DNA of 64,000 nt from Candidatus Eisenbacteria bacterium. Lineage in GTDB: Bacteria; Orphanbacterota; Orphanbacteria; Orphanbacterales; Orphanbacteraceae. A program made the position numbers and the translations under genes. Location of the stretch: contig JAFGGD010000049.1 of assembly GCA_016930695.1 (NCBI GenBank), positions 1 to 64,000 on the forward strand, written 5' to 3'. Within the stretch, counting starts at the first letter, position 1. Each line of letters begins with the position of its first letter. The notes under the pieces are model-generated. The model was not told the DNA's origin, made no database searches, and worked only from the letters and a program-made list of their open reading frames with translations. Below are positions 14,401 to 23,212 of the stretch, piece by piece.

Positions 14401-17400
14401 GGTCCACGGTCAGGCGCACCTTGAACGGATTCGGGTCGGGATTCTGATCCGCGTCCCGCGCCACCATCCAGACATCCACCTGCTCGGTCTCACCCTCGTC
14501 GCAGTAGATGCTGAAGTCGTGGGTGAAGGAGACCCCGGAGCTAGTCACATCGTTGGTCACATCCACCGGCTGGGTCGGGGCGGTGCCGCCCACGACCTGC
14601 ACCCAGAGCTCCACGATGGAGACATCCTGCCAGTCGAAGACCTGGCCTTCGACGACAGTCGATTCGCTCACCGCCAGGTGAGGATCGGCGGCGTGCCAGT
14701 CCATGCAATCCGTCTCGAACCCGGTGATGCAGGCGCTCGGACCGGTGATGTCGTTCACCGCCACAACGATCGGCTCGAGTTCGGACATGTCACACTCGTT
14801 GCAGGCCGAATCGATGGCGACGGCCATGAACTGAACGTACTGGTCCCTCTCCTCGCTGAGCCAGGTGGTGACGAAGTCGACGCAGACCGGATTCTCCCCA
14901 TCCGCCGCGACGTGCGGCAGATCGTAGTTGTCGATCGGCGTCGGATCGATCGGGTTCCAATTACCCGAAGACTCGGCGTAGTAGAAGATGTAGTGGTCGA
15001 GACCGGCGGCGTCCGTCGCGGTCAGCGGCTCGGCGCAAACCGTGAGGGTCTCGCCCCAGGCGACCACGGTCCCCTGCTCCGGCGAAGTCAGAACGATGTG
15101 CGGGCTGATCAGGTCGACGCGGACCTGGCCTTCCTCGTGGATCACCAGATTCCAAACGTCGTCCCAAGCGACCACGCGGAGGCTGAAGGTGTAGTCGCCC
15201 TCGTCCTCCTCATCGGTCAACCCGTCCATGTCGTTGTCGATGTGGTCCCGATCCGGGAGATACATGTTGGGCCAAGTGCCCTTCCAGGTCCACCCGTTGT
15301 GGGCGAGGACGGCGTAGTCCCAACCGATGGCGCTCGAATCCAAATTCACCCACCGCGTCTTGCTGTCGTCGGTGGCGAACTGGAAGTGAAGCTGCCAACC
15401 CTCGAGGATGTCGTAGATCTCCTCGCCGCTGTCCATCAGGATCGCGGTCAGCTCCAGCGAATCGCAGGGGCTCGTGGAGGAGATCAACGTCGGGCTGACG
15501 TAGAAGTCCTCGATCACGGGCGCGGTGCAATCGATGATGTAGTAGACCGGACCCTGCGGGCTGGTCAGGTTCGTGCCGTAAGCCTCACCCTTCCAGGCGG
15601 TGGCGACGGCCGTGTGGACGCCCTGCGTGATCTCCTCGTCCGTGAAGGCACGGAACCAGAAGTCCGCCGGGATCACCACTTCGGAGGTGTCGTTCCCGAC
15701 ACCCTTGCCGTTCCGCGGATCGAACGCATAGGTGTGCTGATCGCCGCTCATGTCGATGTCGAACTTGTACACGTAATGTACGTCCGCACCGAGAACCGGA
15801 ATGCGGATCTGCGTCCCCCACCAACCGTCGTCGGCGGCGCCGTCGTTGTGCAGCCCGTCATCGTACAGGTCGTAGGGCATCGCCCCGTCGCTCATGTAAT
15901 CCCAGACCACACGGGCGTTCTCGATCGAATCCGGGAAGATCGCCAAGGAGTCGAGGAAGAAGTCCTCCTCGTTCATGGTGATCGTTAGGGTGATGGTGTC
16001 GCCGGGGACGTAGTGGACCATGTCGTAGTAGGTCCCGTCGCCGTCGAACATCACCTTCACCGAATCTTCGAGATGATCCGTCGAATCGACGGTCACGAAG
16101 ACTTCGTACTCCACGCCGCACAGCTTGGTCTTCTTGTGCTCGTAGGACGTGGCGCCGAAGATCCAGTTCATCGGGTTGCCCGGCGCGTTGTACCGGGTGA
16201 AGGGCGAATCCTCGTCCCAGAAGAGACCGTGGATGGTGACTTCCGGCCCGTCGATCTGCTTCAGGAGCACGATCTTGTGCTCCGAAAGCTGCGCCTCGCG
16301 CAGAGCCGTGCCGCACTCGCCTTGGTAGTCGTAGGCGAGAACCGCGATCAGATCGTAGGCGTCGGTCACGCCGGCCCAGGTCGACTGGGGCGCCGGCACC
16401 GGGCTCATCGGATCCCACGCCGCGGTGAACCAACCGTTCTCGTCCACGTCGTTGTCCGGAGAATCCTCGATCTCGATCCAGGCGGTGCCGCAGTTGTAGC
16501 TCACATAGGCGGTGTCGGTCGACGCCAGCTGCGCGCCGAACTCGATCTGGTCGCCGCCGCGGATCGTGTAGTCGTACTTGGTCGGGCTCACGAGAGCCTC
16601 GAACGCGTCGTTCGTGTAGTAGTCCGCGATCACATCGCCGCCGGCGCCCGCGATCACGAGTTCCACGCTGTACGGATAGCTCGTCTCGTCGCCGAGAACG
16701 CCGCCGGCCGCTTCCAGATCCTCGGAGAGGTACGGATAGAAGTTCTGGACCGTCAGCATCTCGTCGAGCACGCGATGCGCGTAGTAGAAGTAGACCTTCT
16801 GGGCGAGCTTGTCCGTGTCGTTGACGGCGGACTCGCTCTCCACCTTCGCCCGCAGCCAAAGCTCGGCGCCGACCTGAACCTCGTCGAGGATCTGATCGGT
16901 GTAATGGCCGGTCGCGGCCGCCACCTTGCCGAGCGGCTTGCCGGCGGTGTCGATGACGGCTTCGGCGGTCAGACGGCCGAACTCGTACGGGTTAAGCGGC
17001 GGCCAGGTCTCGTTCAGCTCCTCGTCCTTACCGATGACGACGAACTGATACCGGCCGTCCTTCAGGCCCGACACATCCCAGGCGAAGTTGTACGGATAAA
17101 CCGCGTCCGCCGGGACGCCCGCGCGCATCCACGGGTTGTTGAAGATATTCAGGTAACCCTCGAGCCAGTAGTAGCACGGATCGAGGCGGTACCAGAGATA
17201 GACCGAATCGATGGTCGTGGTGTCCTCGGCGGTCACCATCAGGTTGAGGACGGTGTCCACGGCCGCGAGCTGCACGCCCTCGTCACCATCGCTGATCGGA
17301 CCCAGAACATCCACGGTGTCGCCGTTGGAGAGGGCGTAGATCACGTCCGCCTCCGGCGGGATGTTCTCCTGAATCGCGAAGGAGACGTAGTGCGGGAACG

Positions 17401-20400
17401 CATCCGTGTTCCCCACCAAGTCCTTCGCGCGGGCCCGCACCAACACCTCGGTGTCGGTGTGGAAGGCGCCCATCATGGTCATCGCGTCGATGTCCAGATA
17501 GACGCACCACGGGGCGATCTCGTCCATCGTGTCGATCACGTCGTCGCCGTCGGAGCCGTCCCCGTCGGCGTCGCCGCCGCCCACCGTGTCCTCCGCGATC
17601 AACGGGTAGATCCGCATCCCGAGCATGTCGTCCAGCGCGGGGGCGATCCCGTTCTTCAGGAGGATGTCGGTGGCCGTGACGGTGAAGGTCGTGTCGTCCG
17701 CATAGACGTCGTGGACGATCGCGTCCTTCGAGGTGAACCCGATCGTGTCGTCCAGGTTCACGTAGAAGTCGTTGTCATTGTTCACGTCCAGGCTGTCCCA
17801 GGTCGCGCCGCCGTCGAGCGAGTATTCGAAGATCACGCCCGCGACGTCGTCGTCCGCGGAGGAAGCCCAGATCTTGAGGAACGAATTGTCGCCCGCGAAG
17901 ATCGCGTTGTTGATCTTCGCGGCGCCGACGTACTTCATCCCGCCGTTGCCGAGGGCGATCGCCGAGATTTCGGCGGCCGGAGCCTCGGTGTCGAGCGCGA
18001 GCGCCCGGGTCGGGATGCCGCCGCCGATGGAGTCGGCGTCCATGATGCCGAGCTCGCTGGTCGCCACGGAGCGGACCAGGTAGGCCGCGCCGAGGCCGGC
18101 GACGTTCCAAGTCTGCTTCCAGACCTGGAGGCTGTCGTTCGCGCCGTCCATCAGGAATCCGCCCATGTTCTGGCGGAAGATCCAGTCTCCGGACGAAAGG
18201 CCGGTGGAACCGTCCACGTCGGCGAAGAACTCGATGGCGTCGAAGTTACTGACGGTGGTGTAGCCGGCCGCCGGCGGATCGCCGATGATCAGCTGATCCA
18301 GTACACCGCCGTCCCAGATCATGTCGCCGTTGTCACGGACGACCGGGTCGCGCGGCGAGTAGCCGTCGCCGTCGTAGTCGATGTACCCCTTGTCGGAGGC
18401 GAAATCGATGAAGACGGACGCGACCGCGTTCAGGCTATCCACCATGCGGAGCGTGCCGACGCCCTCGCGGAGGATGATGTCACCACCCGGATCGACCGAC
18501 ATCGTGTCGTCGTTGTCGTCCGTTCCGATGGTGAACCAGGATCCGGCGTCGTCCGCCAATCCGTTGCCGTCGAGATCCTCGTAGAACTGGAAGTCCACGT
18601 GGTCGACCTCGACGTCGTGGATGAACACCTTCGCGTACAGCGCGTAGGTGCTGTCGTCCAGACGGGCCGGCGGATCGATGTAGGCCCGGAGCGGAGTTTC
18701 CACCACCTTGGCGGTGAAGATGAACGTGGTCAGCTTGTTGTCGTTGCCTTCCACGTCCGCCGCCCAGGCGCGGATCTCGTAATCGCCCGCGTCCAGGAGG
18801 GTGGTGTTCCAGGTCACGGCGACCGGCGGGTAGAGGTCGGCGAGGGTGTCCCCCTCGTCGATAGTGCCGGTGACGGTCGTCATCAGCTTCCACGTACCCG
18901 TAGCCTCTTCCTTGCCCTGAATCACCTTCCGGTATTCGAACTTCACGAACGGAACGTCGGTGAAGTTGGTCAGGTCACGGTCGCTCAGCGAGCCGTCGGC
19001 GATCCGGAAGACGACCGCCGAGTCCTTCGGCACCTCGCAGCCGTTGGAGAGGTCGGCGTCGATATTGCCGCCGATCACCTCGCAGCTGGTGATGTTGGAG
19101 ATCGGAATCACGCCGTCCACGACCGTGAAGACCAGGTCGTAGGTGACCAGCGTGTCGTCCGGAGCCTCCCAGTTGCCGAAGCTGTCCCGCGCACGGGTAC
19201 GGAAGTAAACCGTCCAGGTGCTGTCGGGCGGGCTGTTGCCCAGAATGCTCGCCGTCCAATCGTAGGTGTACGGCGGAGCGCCGTCGATGCCGACCTGGTT
19301 CCAGGTCATGGTCGTCGCGTTCCACATATCGAAGGCGACGGAGTCCACGTCCTCGGCGCCCGGAATCACGGCGACCATCTGATAAGTCGCCGGATCGGCC
19401 GGCACGTTCTGGGTCGAATCGAAGGAGTCGAACACCTGGATGCCGGCGGCCGCCTTGATGTCGTAGGCCATGAAGGCGGTGGTGTCGATGTAGGAATCCG
19501 GCGCCTCGAGGTTCAGCTGGAACCGTTCGGCGGTGGAGTTGTCCGGGTTGAAGTTCCCGGTCCGGTTCGCCGCGGCGTAGCCGATGTAAGTCGTGGCCGC
19601 CGGGATGTACCAGTGGCCCACCGCGACCGAGTCGTTGTTGTAACCGAGCTTCTGCCCGATCGACTGGCCGACCCAGTCGTACGCCACGCCGCGGATCTCG
19701 AAGGTGTCGCCGTCGGCGATGTCGTACAGATTGGCCACCAACTGCATGTTGATGTTGAAGCCGTTCAGGGCGAACCAGTGGAACGCCGAGTCGGCGGCGC
19801 TCACGGACTGATCGCCGACCGCTCCGCCCGGAGTCGCGGCCAAACGGGCCAGCGAATCGCCGGCGGAGGCGTAATGACCGGCCACGTCGAGCATGAAGGG
19901 CAGATAGTCGAGACCGGTACCGGCGTTGCCGAGACCATCCGTATCGCCCGTGGCGATCGTGGTCCCGTCGATCATGCCGTCCTCGTCGTCGTCCCAAGCC
20001 CAGTACTCGGCGTAGAGAGTGTCCGCGTTGTTGTCGATCTGGCCGTCGTTGTTGTTGTCGACGCCGTCGGTGAGAGGCGTGTTGTACGCGGCCAGAACCT
20101 CGGCGTCCGCGGAGTCCGCGTCGCCGTCGCCGTCATCGTCCACGCCGTCGACGCCCGGATAGCCGCCGTCGGCCGCCCAGTCGCCGTGCGGGTCGAAGGC
20201 CATGTCGTACCAGTCGCCGCCGTTCTTCTTGATCTGGACGACCAGGTAGTCGACCAGGGAGTCGGACGGAGTCTCGAAGGTCATGTCGAGCCACTCGCCG
20301 ATCTTGAAGAGCGGGTTACCCGGCGTCTGGAGGTTGGCCTCCTCGTCCGCGTCGCCCCAAGAATCCTGCTGCTCGATGCGCGAGGCGTAAACCACCTCGG

Positions 20401-23212
20401 GCGCGACCTGATCCAGGTCGATCAGCATCGAGTCGGTCGCCGTGTTCTCGTTGTTGTCCTTCGTGTTGATGACGACCGGCAGGTCCTTGATGACCGCGAA
20501 GCCGGTTTCCACCTTCGGAAGGAGGGACTCGTCGGTGACCGACGTGGAGGCGCGGATCGTGTCGAGCACGGCCCGGAAGACCAACTCGTCGGTGTCGCGA
20601 TAGTCCAGGTTGCCGTCGCCGATGTCGTACACCTTGGCGGTGTAGCTCGAGTCGGCCGGGTTAGTGCTCGGTCCTCGATCCCAGAACTCCTCGCCGAGGT
20701 CGAACGAGCCGTTGCCGTTCTCGTCGACGAAGGGCTCCGGCCAGTTCATCACGTCGTCGGCCGGATCCCAGCTGTCGCCGGCGGCCGCGGTGGTGTCCCA
20801 GTCGTCGTCGTTATCGACGAGGTCGACGCCCCAGTTCTCGAAGGGAATCGAGTCGTTGCCGGCGTAGGTGTCGATGTTGGTGAAGTCCGCCCACATCCGG
20901 CTCCGCGTCGAGTAGTTGAAGAAGATCCCCAGCGCGTCGTAGGCCGGAACGCCCGCGCCGCTGGTGGTCGTGGTGTCGCCCGCGCCCGCGAAGGTGAGGC
21001 GCACCTCGATGGAGTCGCTGTTGGCGTAGATCTTATGGACGTTGTTCGGGTCGGTCATCGTCCCGATCTTGGTCGAGAACACGTCGTTCACGATCCGGAC
21101 CGAGTCGGTGCCGTTCCCCCAGGAGTCGAAGGCCCGGATCCAGACGAAGCCGCGGCCGTCGTGCTGGTCGAAGCCGATGTCCACCGGGGACCAGGCGCCG
21201 GCGCCGTTGGCGTTCGCCACGGCGAGGGTGTCGGTCGACGCGGTGGAATCGCCGTAAATCACCACGCTGGCGTTCGCCTCGACGCAGCCGGAGTCGGCGT
21301 AGATCGAGTCGAAAGCGGTGCCCGCGGCATTCCAGTGCCCGATGATGTGGATGACGTTGTCATCGCGGGCGAAGGTCGGATCGCCGGCCGGGATCCAGTC
21401 GCGCGGCGTGTTCGGATGGCCGGCGACGAAGGTCTGCTGCAGCGCGATCGCCTGCTCGTAACCGCTGAAGTTGATCACGCCGTAGTTGCCGTTCCAGTCG
21501 GCGCCCACGATACCGAAGTGAATGATGTCGCCGTCTTCGATGATGTCGCCGTTGGAGACGACGCTGTCCGGCGAGATGTTGATGTAGGCGATGATCGGGT
21601 TGTCCCGTCCCGGCGTCGGGTTGAAGACCGGCACGCCGTTCGCCCAGTTCTCATTCACGAAGGTATCCGAAACGGCGTCGCCGATCCGGGTGAAGATCCG
21701 GTAGTAGTTGGTCTTGTCGGTGCCGCTCGCCTCGCGCCAGGCGATCCGGACGACCGAGGAGTCGCGCATACCGTCGGACCAGGAGAACTCGCGCACCAGG
21801 TCGGTGCGGACCTGGATCACGTCCGTGGTGAGCGGCGCGTTCAGGTCGCGGACCGGATGGAAGATCCCCGAGGAGGCCGCCTCGCCCGAGGCGGAGCCGA
21901 CGACGCTCGAGGTGAGCGCGATCGACGCGCCCTCGGTCCAGTTGGTCACGCTCTGGGCGAACCTGCGCCCGGAGCCGTTCCACTGGCCGGCGGGAACGGT
22001 GAATCCGCGAAGGATCATGTTGGCGGCGGTCACCGTCGCCTGCGTCACGTTCTGGCTGAAGTAGATGATGATCGAGTCGGTGGCCGCATCCTTGTAGTAG
22101 GCGGCGACGATGATGGGACCGAGGGAGACGGCGTGGTTGGCGGTCCCCGTGGTCAGATCCCAGTAATCGTTCTGCAACACGCCCGCGCCGCTGTGGGCGA
22201 TCAGGTCGCCCGCCTCGGCACCGGCAGCCGGGTTGGTGAACTTCACCACCCAGGGCATCCAGGGGGAGGCGATCGGCGTGGAAGCGATCGGGTTCGCGCC
22301 GGTCAGGTCGAGCGTTCCGGTGCCGCCGATGGCGTAGTCCGCCACGTCGATCGACGCGGCGTCCGATCCGTTCAGAGAGTCACGAACCGGCATGTTGTAG
22401 ATCACGTAGAGGGTGTCGTCGCCGAGCCCGGGGGTGCCGACCGAATCATAGGCGGCGTCCAGGATGTAGCAACCCTCGGCGTTGGTGATCTGATGCGCCA
22501 CAAAGGAGTTGGCGGTGTCGCCGGCGGCGTTGGTCACGTCCGTCGTCGGCGCCCAGGCGATGGTGGTGATATAGGGAAGGAGCTGGAGAGCCGTGTCGCG
22601 CTGGGCCTCGGTCGGGGCGTCCCAATAGAAATTGGAGATCGTCCAGTTCGCGCCCGCGCCGGCCACGACCAGCGATTCGGTCACCACGTCCGCGCTGAAG
22701 ACGAAGTCCGTCGAGTCCAGATCGGTGGCCGCCTCGGAGAGGACCAGAGTCAGGACATCGTCGGTCGGATCGTCGTTCAGGCTGGTCGCCAACACGGCCG
22801 TCCGGATGATCGGCCCGCGGTTCACCGCGATGGGGGTCGATTCATTGGACAGGAAGGCCTTGTTGTGATCCACGATCGCCTCGATCCAGGCGATGTAGAT
22901 GCTGTCCGCGCTGTCCGGCACGGCGCTCACGAAGGATCCGAAGGTGATGAACTCGTCGTTGTCACCACTTCCGGAACCGTTCGCGACCACGTTCGTGTCG
23001 GTGAACGCGATGTCCGTGAGCTGCCAGTTGGCGTGGCTCACGTCGGCGCTAAACACCACGTTCAGCGTGGAGGTACCGTCCCACGCCGCGTCGATGATGG
23101 CGGGACCGCCCTTCGGCGGAAGGGCGAAGGCACCGCCGGCGGCCAACAAGCCCACCAACACTACCCCCACCAGGGAGAACAGGATTGAACGTCCCTTCCC
23201 ACGACTATGCAT
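8477..23212 (-). CDS. Giant secreted Ig-repeat protein (4911 residues) with FlgD-Ig-like C-terminus
   Basis: One uninterrupted frame of 14.7 kb. The N-terminus is a signal peptide (MHSRGKGRSILFSLVGVVLV and following, cleavage about AFA|L). The body is rich in Asp, Gly, Thr and Trp. Ig-like domain boundaries of the type V(D/I)xxAP recur at about residues 2561, 2699, 2819, 2939, 3082, 3204, 3335, 3479, 3600, 3720, 3852 and 3979, a period of 120-144 residues. Calcium-binding-like DxDxDG runs lie near 1010-1060 and elsewhere. The last 100 residues form a FlgD-Ig-like/type IX sorting-like domain (VYPNPFDN, FDFAGKLV, PWRGTTNDGTLVANGGYLAH). Start ATG 23212 follows AAGGAGGG at good spacing; an in-frame GTG at 23311 also has AGGAGG and would add 33 residues. 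Likely a cell-surface or extracellular adhesin or structural protein; its partner is unknown. Flanked by two TSP3 barrel proteins. Confidence 0.93.
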   Translation of the reverse strand: MHSRGKGRSILFSLVGVVLVGLLAAGGAFALPPKGGPAIIDAAWDGTSTLNVVFSADVSHANWQLTDIAFTDTNVVANGSGSGDNDEFITFGSFVSAVPDSADSIYIAWIEAIVDHNKAFLSNESTPIAVNRGPIIRTAVLATSLNDDPTDDVLTLVLSEAATDLDSTDFVFSADVVTESLVVAGAGANWTISNFYWDAPTEAQRDTALQLLPYITTIAWAPTTDVTNAAGDTANSFVAHQITNAEGCYILDAAYDSVGTPGLGDDTLYVIYNMPVRDSLNGSDAASIDVADYAIGGTGTLDLTGANPIASTPIASPWMPWVVKFTNPAAGAEAGDLIAHSGAGVLQNDYWDLTTGTANHAVSLGPIIVAAYYKDAATDSIIIYFSQNVTQATVTAANMILRGFTVPAGQWNGSGRRFAQSVTNWTEGASIALTSSVVGSASGEAASSGIFHPVRDLNAPLTTDVIQVRTDLVREFSWSDGMRDSSVVRIAWREASGTDKTNYYRIFTRIGDAVSDTFVNENWANGVPVFNPTPGRDNPIIAYINISPDSVVSNGDIIEDGDIIHFGIVGADWNGNYGVINFSGYEQAIALQQTFVAGHPNTPRDWIPAGDPTFARDDNVIHIIGHWNAAGTAFDSIYADSGCVEANASVVIYGDSTASTDTLAVANANGAGAWSPVDIGFDQHDGRGFVWIRAFDSWGNGTDSVRIVNDVFSTKIGTMTDPNNVHKIYANSDSIEVRLTFAGAGDTTTTSGAGVPAYDALGIFFNYSTRSRMWADFTNIDTYAGNDSIPFENWGVDLVDNDDDWDTTAAAGDSWDPADDVMNWPEPFVDENGNGSFDLGEEFWDRGPSTNPADSSYTAKVYDIGDGNLDYRDTDELVFRAVLDTIRASTSVTDESLLPKVETGFAVIKDLPVVINTKDNNENTATDSMLIDLDQVAPEVVYASRIEQQDSWGDADEEANLQTPGNPLFKIGEWLDMTFETPSDSLVDYLVVQIKKNGGDWYDMAFDPHGDWAADGGYPGVDGVDDDGDGDADSADAEVLAAYNTPLTDGVDNNNDGQIDNNADTLYAEYWAWDDDEDGMIDGTTIATGDTDGLGNAGTGLDYLPFMLDVAGHYASAGDSLARLAATPGGAVGDQSVSAADSAFHWFALNGFNINMQLVANLYDIADGDTFEIRGVAYDWVGQSIGQKLGYNNDSVAVGHWYIPAATTYIGYAAANRTGNFNPDNSTAERFQLNLEAPDSYIDTTAFMAYDIKAAAGIQVFDSFDSTQNVPADPATYQMVAVIPGAEDVDSVAFDMWNATTMTWNQVGIDGAPPYTYDWTASILGNSPPDSTWTVYFRTRARDSFGNWEAPDDTLVTYDLVFTVVDGVIPISNITSCEVIGGNIDADLSNGCEVPKDSAVVFRIADGSLSDRDLTNFTDVPFVKFEYRKVIQGKEEATGTWKLMTTVTGTIDEGDTLADLYPPVAVTWNTTLLDAGDYEIRAWAADVEGNDNKLTTFIFTAKVVETPLRAYIDPPARLDDSTYALYAKVFIHDVEVDHVDFQFYEDLDGNGLADDAGSWFTIGTDDNDDTMSVDPGGDIILREGVGTLRMVDSLNAVASVFIDFASDKGYIDYDGDGYSPRDPVVRDNGDMIWDGGVLDQLIIGDPPAAGYTTVSNFDAIEFFADVDGSTGLSSGDWIFRQNMGGFLMDGANDSLQVWKQTWNVAGLGAAYLVRSVATSELGIMDADSIGGGIPTRALALDTEAPAAEISAIALGNGGMKYVGAAKINNAIFAGDNSFLKIWASSADDDVAGVIFEYSLDGGATWDSLDVNNDNDFYVNLDDTIGFTSKDAIVHDVYADDTTFTVTATDILLKNGIAPALDDMLGMRIYPLIAEDTVGGGDADGDGSDGDDVIDTMDEIAPWCVYLDIDAMTMMGAFHTDTEVLVRARAKDLVGNTDAFPHYVSFAIQENIPPEADVIYALSNGDTVDVLGPISDGDEGVQLAAVDTVLNLMVTAEDTTTIDSVYLWYRLDPCYYWLEGYLNIFNNPWMRAGVPADAVYPYNFAWDVSGLKDGRYQFVVIGKDEELNETWPPLNPYEFGRLTAEAVIDTAGKPLGKVAAATGHYTDQILDEVQVGAELWLRAKVESESAVNDTDKLAQKVYFYYAHRVLDEMLTVQNFYPYLSEDLEAAGGVLGDETSYPYSVELVIAGAGGDVIADYYTNDAFEALVSPTKYDYTIRGGDQIEFGAQLASTDTAYVSYNCGTAWIEIEDSPDNDVDENGWFTAAWDPMSPVPAPQSTWAGVTDAYDLIAVLAYDYQGECGTALREAQLSEHKIVLLKQIDGPEVTIHGLFWDEDSPFTRYNAPGNPMNWIFGATSYEHKKTKLCGVEYEVFVTVDSTDHLEDSVKVMFDGDGTYYDMVHYVPGDTITLTITMNEEDFFLDSLAIFPDSIENARVVWDYMSDGAMPYDLYDDGLHNDGAADDGWWGTQIRIPVLGADVHYVYKFDIDMSGDQHTYAFDPRNGKGVGNDTSEVVIPADFWFRAFTDEEITQGVHTAVATAWKGEAYGTNLTSPQGPVYYIIDCTAPVIEDFYVSPTLISSTSPCDSLELTAILMDSGEEIYDILEGWQLHFQFATDDSKTRWVNLDSSAIGWDYAVLAHNGWTWKGTWPNMYLPDRDHIDNDMDGLTDEEDEGDYTFSLRVVAWDDVWNLVIHEEGQVRVDLISPHIVLTSPEQGTVVAWGETLTVCAEPLTATDAAGLDHYIFYYAESSGNWNPIDPTPIDNYDLPHVAADGENPVCVDFVTTWLSEERDQYVQFMAVAIDSACNECDMSELEPIVVAVNDITGPSACITGFETDCMDWHAADPHLAVSESTVVEGQVFDWQDVSIVELWVQVVGGTAPTQPVDVTNDVTSSGVSFTHDFSIYCDEGETEQVDVWMVARDADQNPDPNPFKVRLTVDRDAPAVVYGLVPFVENLAWYHDDDEDPSTVDSTLVVAPDPYTGDLTFRILTTDDDLYGMALQYMPTNSLMTQYDHGDWDVLSTLDFEPQKDTLIGSQTYYFWWLNIDADSLANVGLVDTIYDWRAVAIDWACNTNRLDETVVTAAWDTTSPTCEFFGDFGMGDGEFTQIAAGEDVRLRYVGKDVMTDISHAVFWYVEPGSGDTVVIGSADAVPESLDCWCNSWTAEIDWTTPGPLCQDTEVDVYVWAYDTPGNRKECSHSIMVEDKDPPTGTKLVDVDADADCQLVPREITETVLNNQTITFSGTVELWAQTVGCDDGIATVYFDAINAAGDTLRIGAVDYGETVVKIGISRSYMLEWNTLDLDEYGALRFPDGAYTVFVHAVDLEDNWETAIYTYSFVVDNTAPYVKMKSPAVAGATVDVERGSEVPITSATFTSYTGVETTNEDVKVTWYIRDHNDADCIENCPDCWVAMTDGNGYFGFDSTDVRPDSTRPYSWEWATWNNTVPLEVGNQYDIVAIGEDLVCNTGDICEAWAAGAGITINVIDETAPCATITHLLRYGCGYLSGPVEQPERERVRGFASLTATILRGDTDTEGVRFEYSVDGGETWILTDMDLIEYSNFTWTLNNWDSDQLAEGEVLFRAVAWDDVGNVCEDPATITLIVDRTAPTLEVIEPTEQICPFIYAENGHHIVPLIVKQTGDDHDIFFLQPGWFYEWKKSVDDTTHWSTTGMLEFIYDAGTGYYTGSWDVDAASTPSGKYDFRVTCHDSACNETVMIMAEEVVIDVASPYARITRAVVERVNGTETTTLVTPVNQGVILDITKGEPVTFYASVFDDEQDIPGSLETGVDSVFFQVSSDSNGTWYHIDVGHKDEGEVDPLYWAKWNTSALYPGDYWVRAYAVDECGNIDFSDLVKVHVIDNVPPRAAVICWEPDIKNDINVTTQVRIYATRWCTQDVDEVMFQYRRNDGEVGDGGGDEFPGKATLSEWVTFDIAGNSPYDDSLWAADLEIGPETMWSIGDVMDLRAVAITHTPGSSQDDHEILFIDPNPPITTAKVVANRFGRDLEPVHPDEVPWLSITKAELLPPTESNFLVEVTIDSGVDPTWIGIAKPWVLVTADRMRDEGTGITNNFEELVEMDPKWAGSELDPYLWGGYTYMGLLDSIGCGGYVYINGAVVEDSGATDHEIHVDVVRKTIAVHEVNNGRGTNGPVAIPGDPNLTVDIPAGNGLTGAILMTPTMTPVFPDWEEPRFFTQPVGQAYKIHWLECQGESCDEFEYGYWAKIIIGYDEEDLWVTDDLGRYVKVDEETGLLAGFWYDGYWSNEGISGLSVDTLNNKVTFYVEELCDYDVWSLVGITGGHQVNFYPWCDGYTNQAPKITATISSFLTEGDDTDYLENEDTQIWIDDMLVASGNEDDPDRDDFEDYEGYAIGNGYFSIEHMDNSEVSQTIVYHHSTLPEHRLSGGKHTLYIRYRDDYQEYWYNIKRDFYVDVVPVMADWHGGFLNGPCVSASDCYVGGDDHMIQVDLWDYESGVITQEARIQATLNLIYGSLTEFLGGILGGGAFSVEMFEGDSLTTISFNDTTIIPLQDMGLKMDVWLVDENEDDQHDIDEYMERNLIQTATPAMLVFDPPMCEYSSMDMCDTSDVYDPKDKLTVQLPLTADLASYDGHEIEVVLYSSKIEHIGWDSNLGQIIGIGGGGGSGDDDDEEFTKYIFGPFDCVGNVGTQFIARRYIIDAMAPKVVFSTPVMGSVVAPGSEIPVIAVIVDSNGAGNGMGSGLNTDMLNLMLTGPEGRIFEFNPATFDPADTNSTDEEVAENAKAVVKHTKDVDVAYDKVSMTMMEIDKVGLYTLTLEGEDEIGNKFTAAHSFSTGSTVLQITDSHVYPNPFDNTNEEARIKFNLGGMNPARVTVKIFDFAGKLVNDKIMLDWKPSDGAVVEIPWRGTTNDGTLVANGGYLAHIMVDDGSGVKTTNVKIAVRKE

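Noticed and set aside
8543-23188. Two open frames of 2481 and 2391 codons on the plus strand, antisense to the giant gene
   Set aside because: They mirror the giant gene codon by codon, lack ribosome sites and domain features, and result from strong GC bias at third positions that removes stop codons on the opposite strand.
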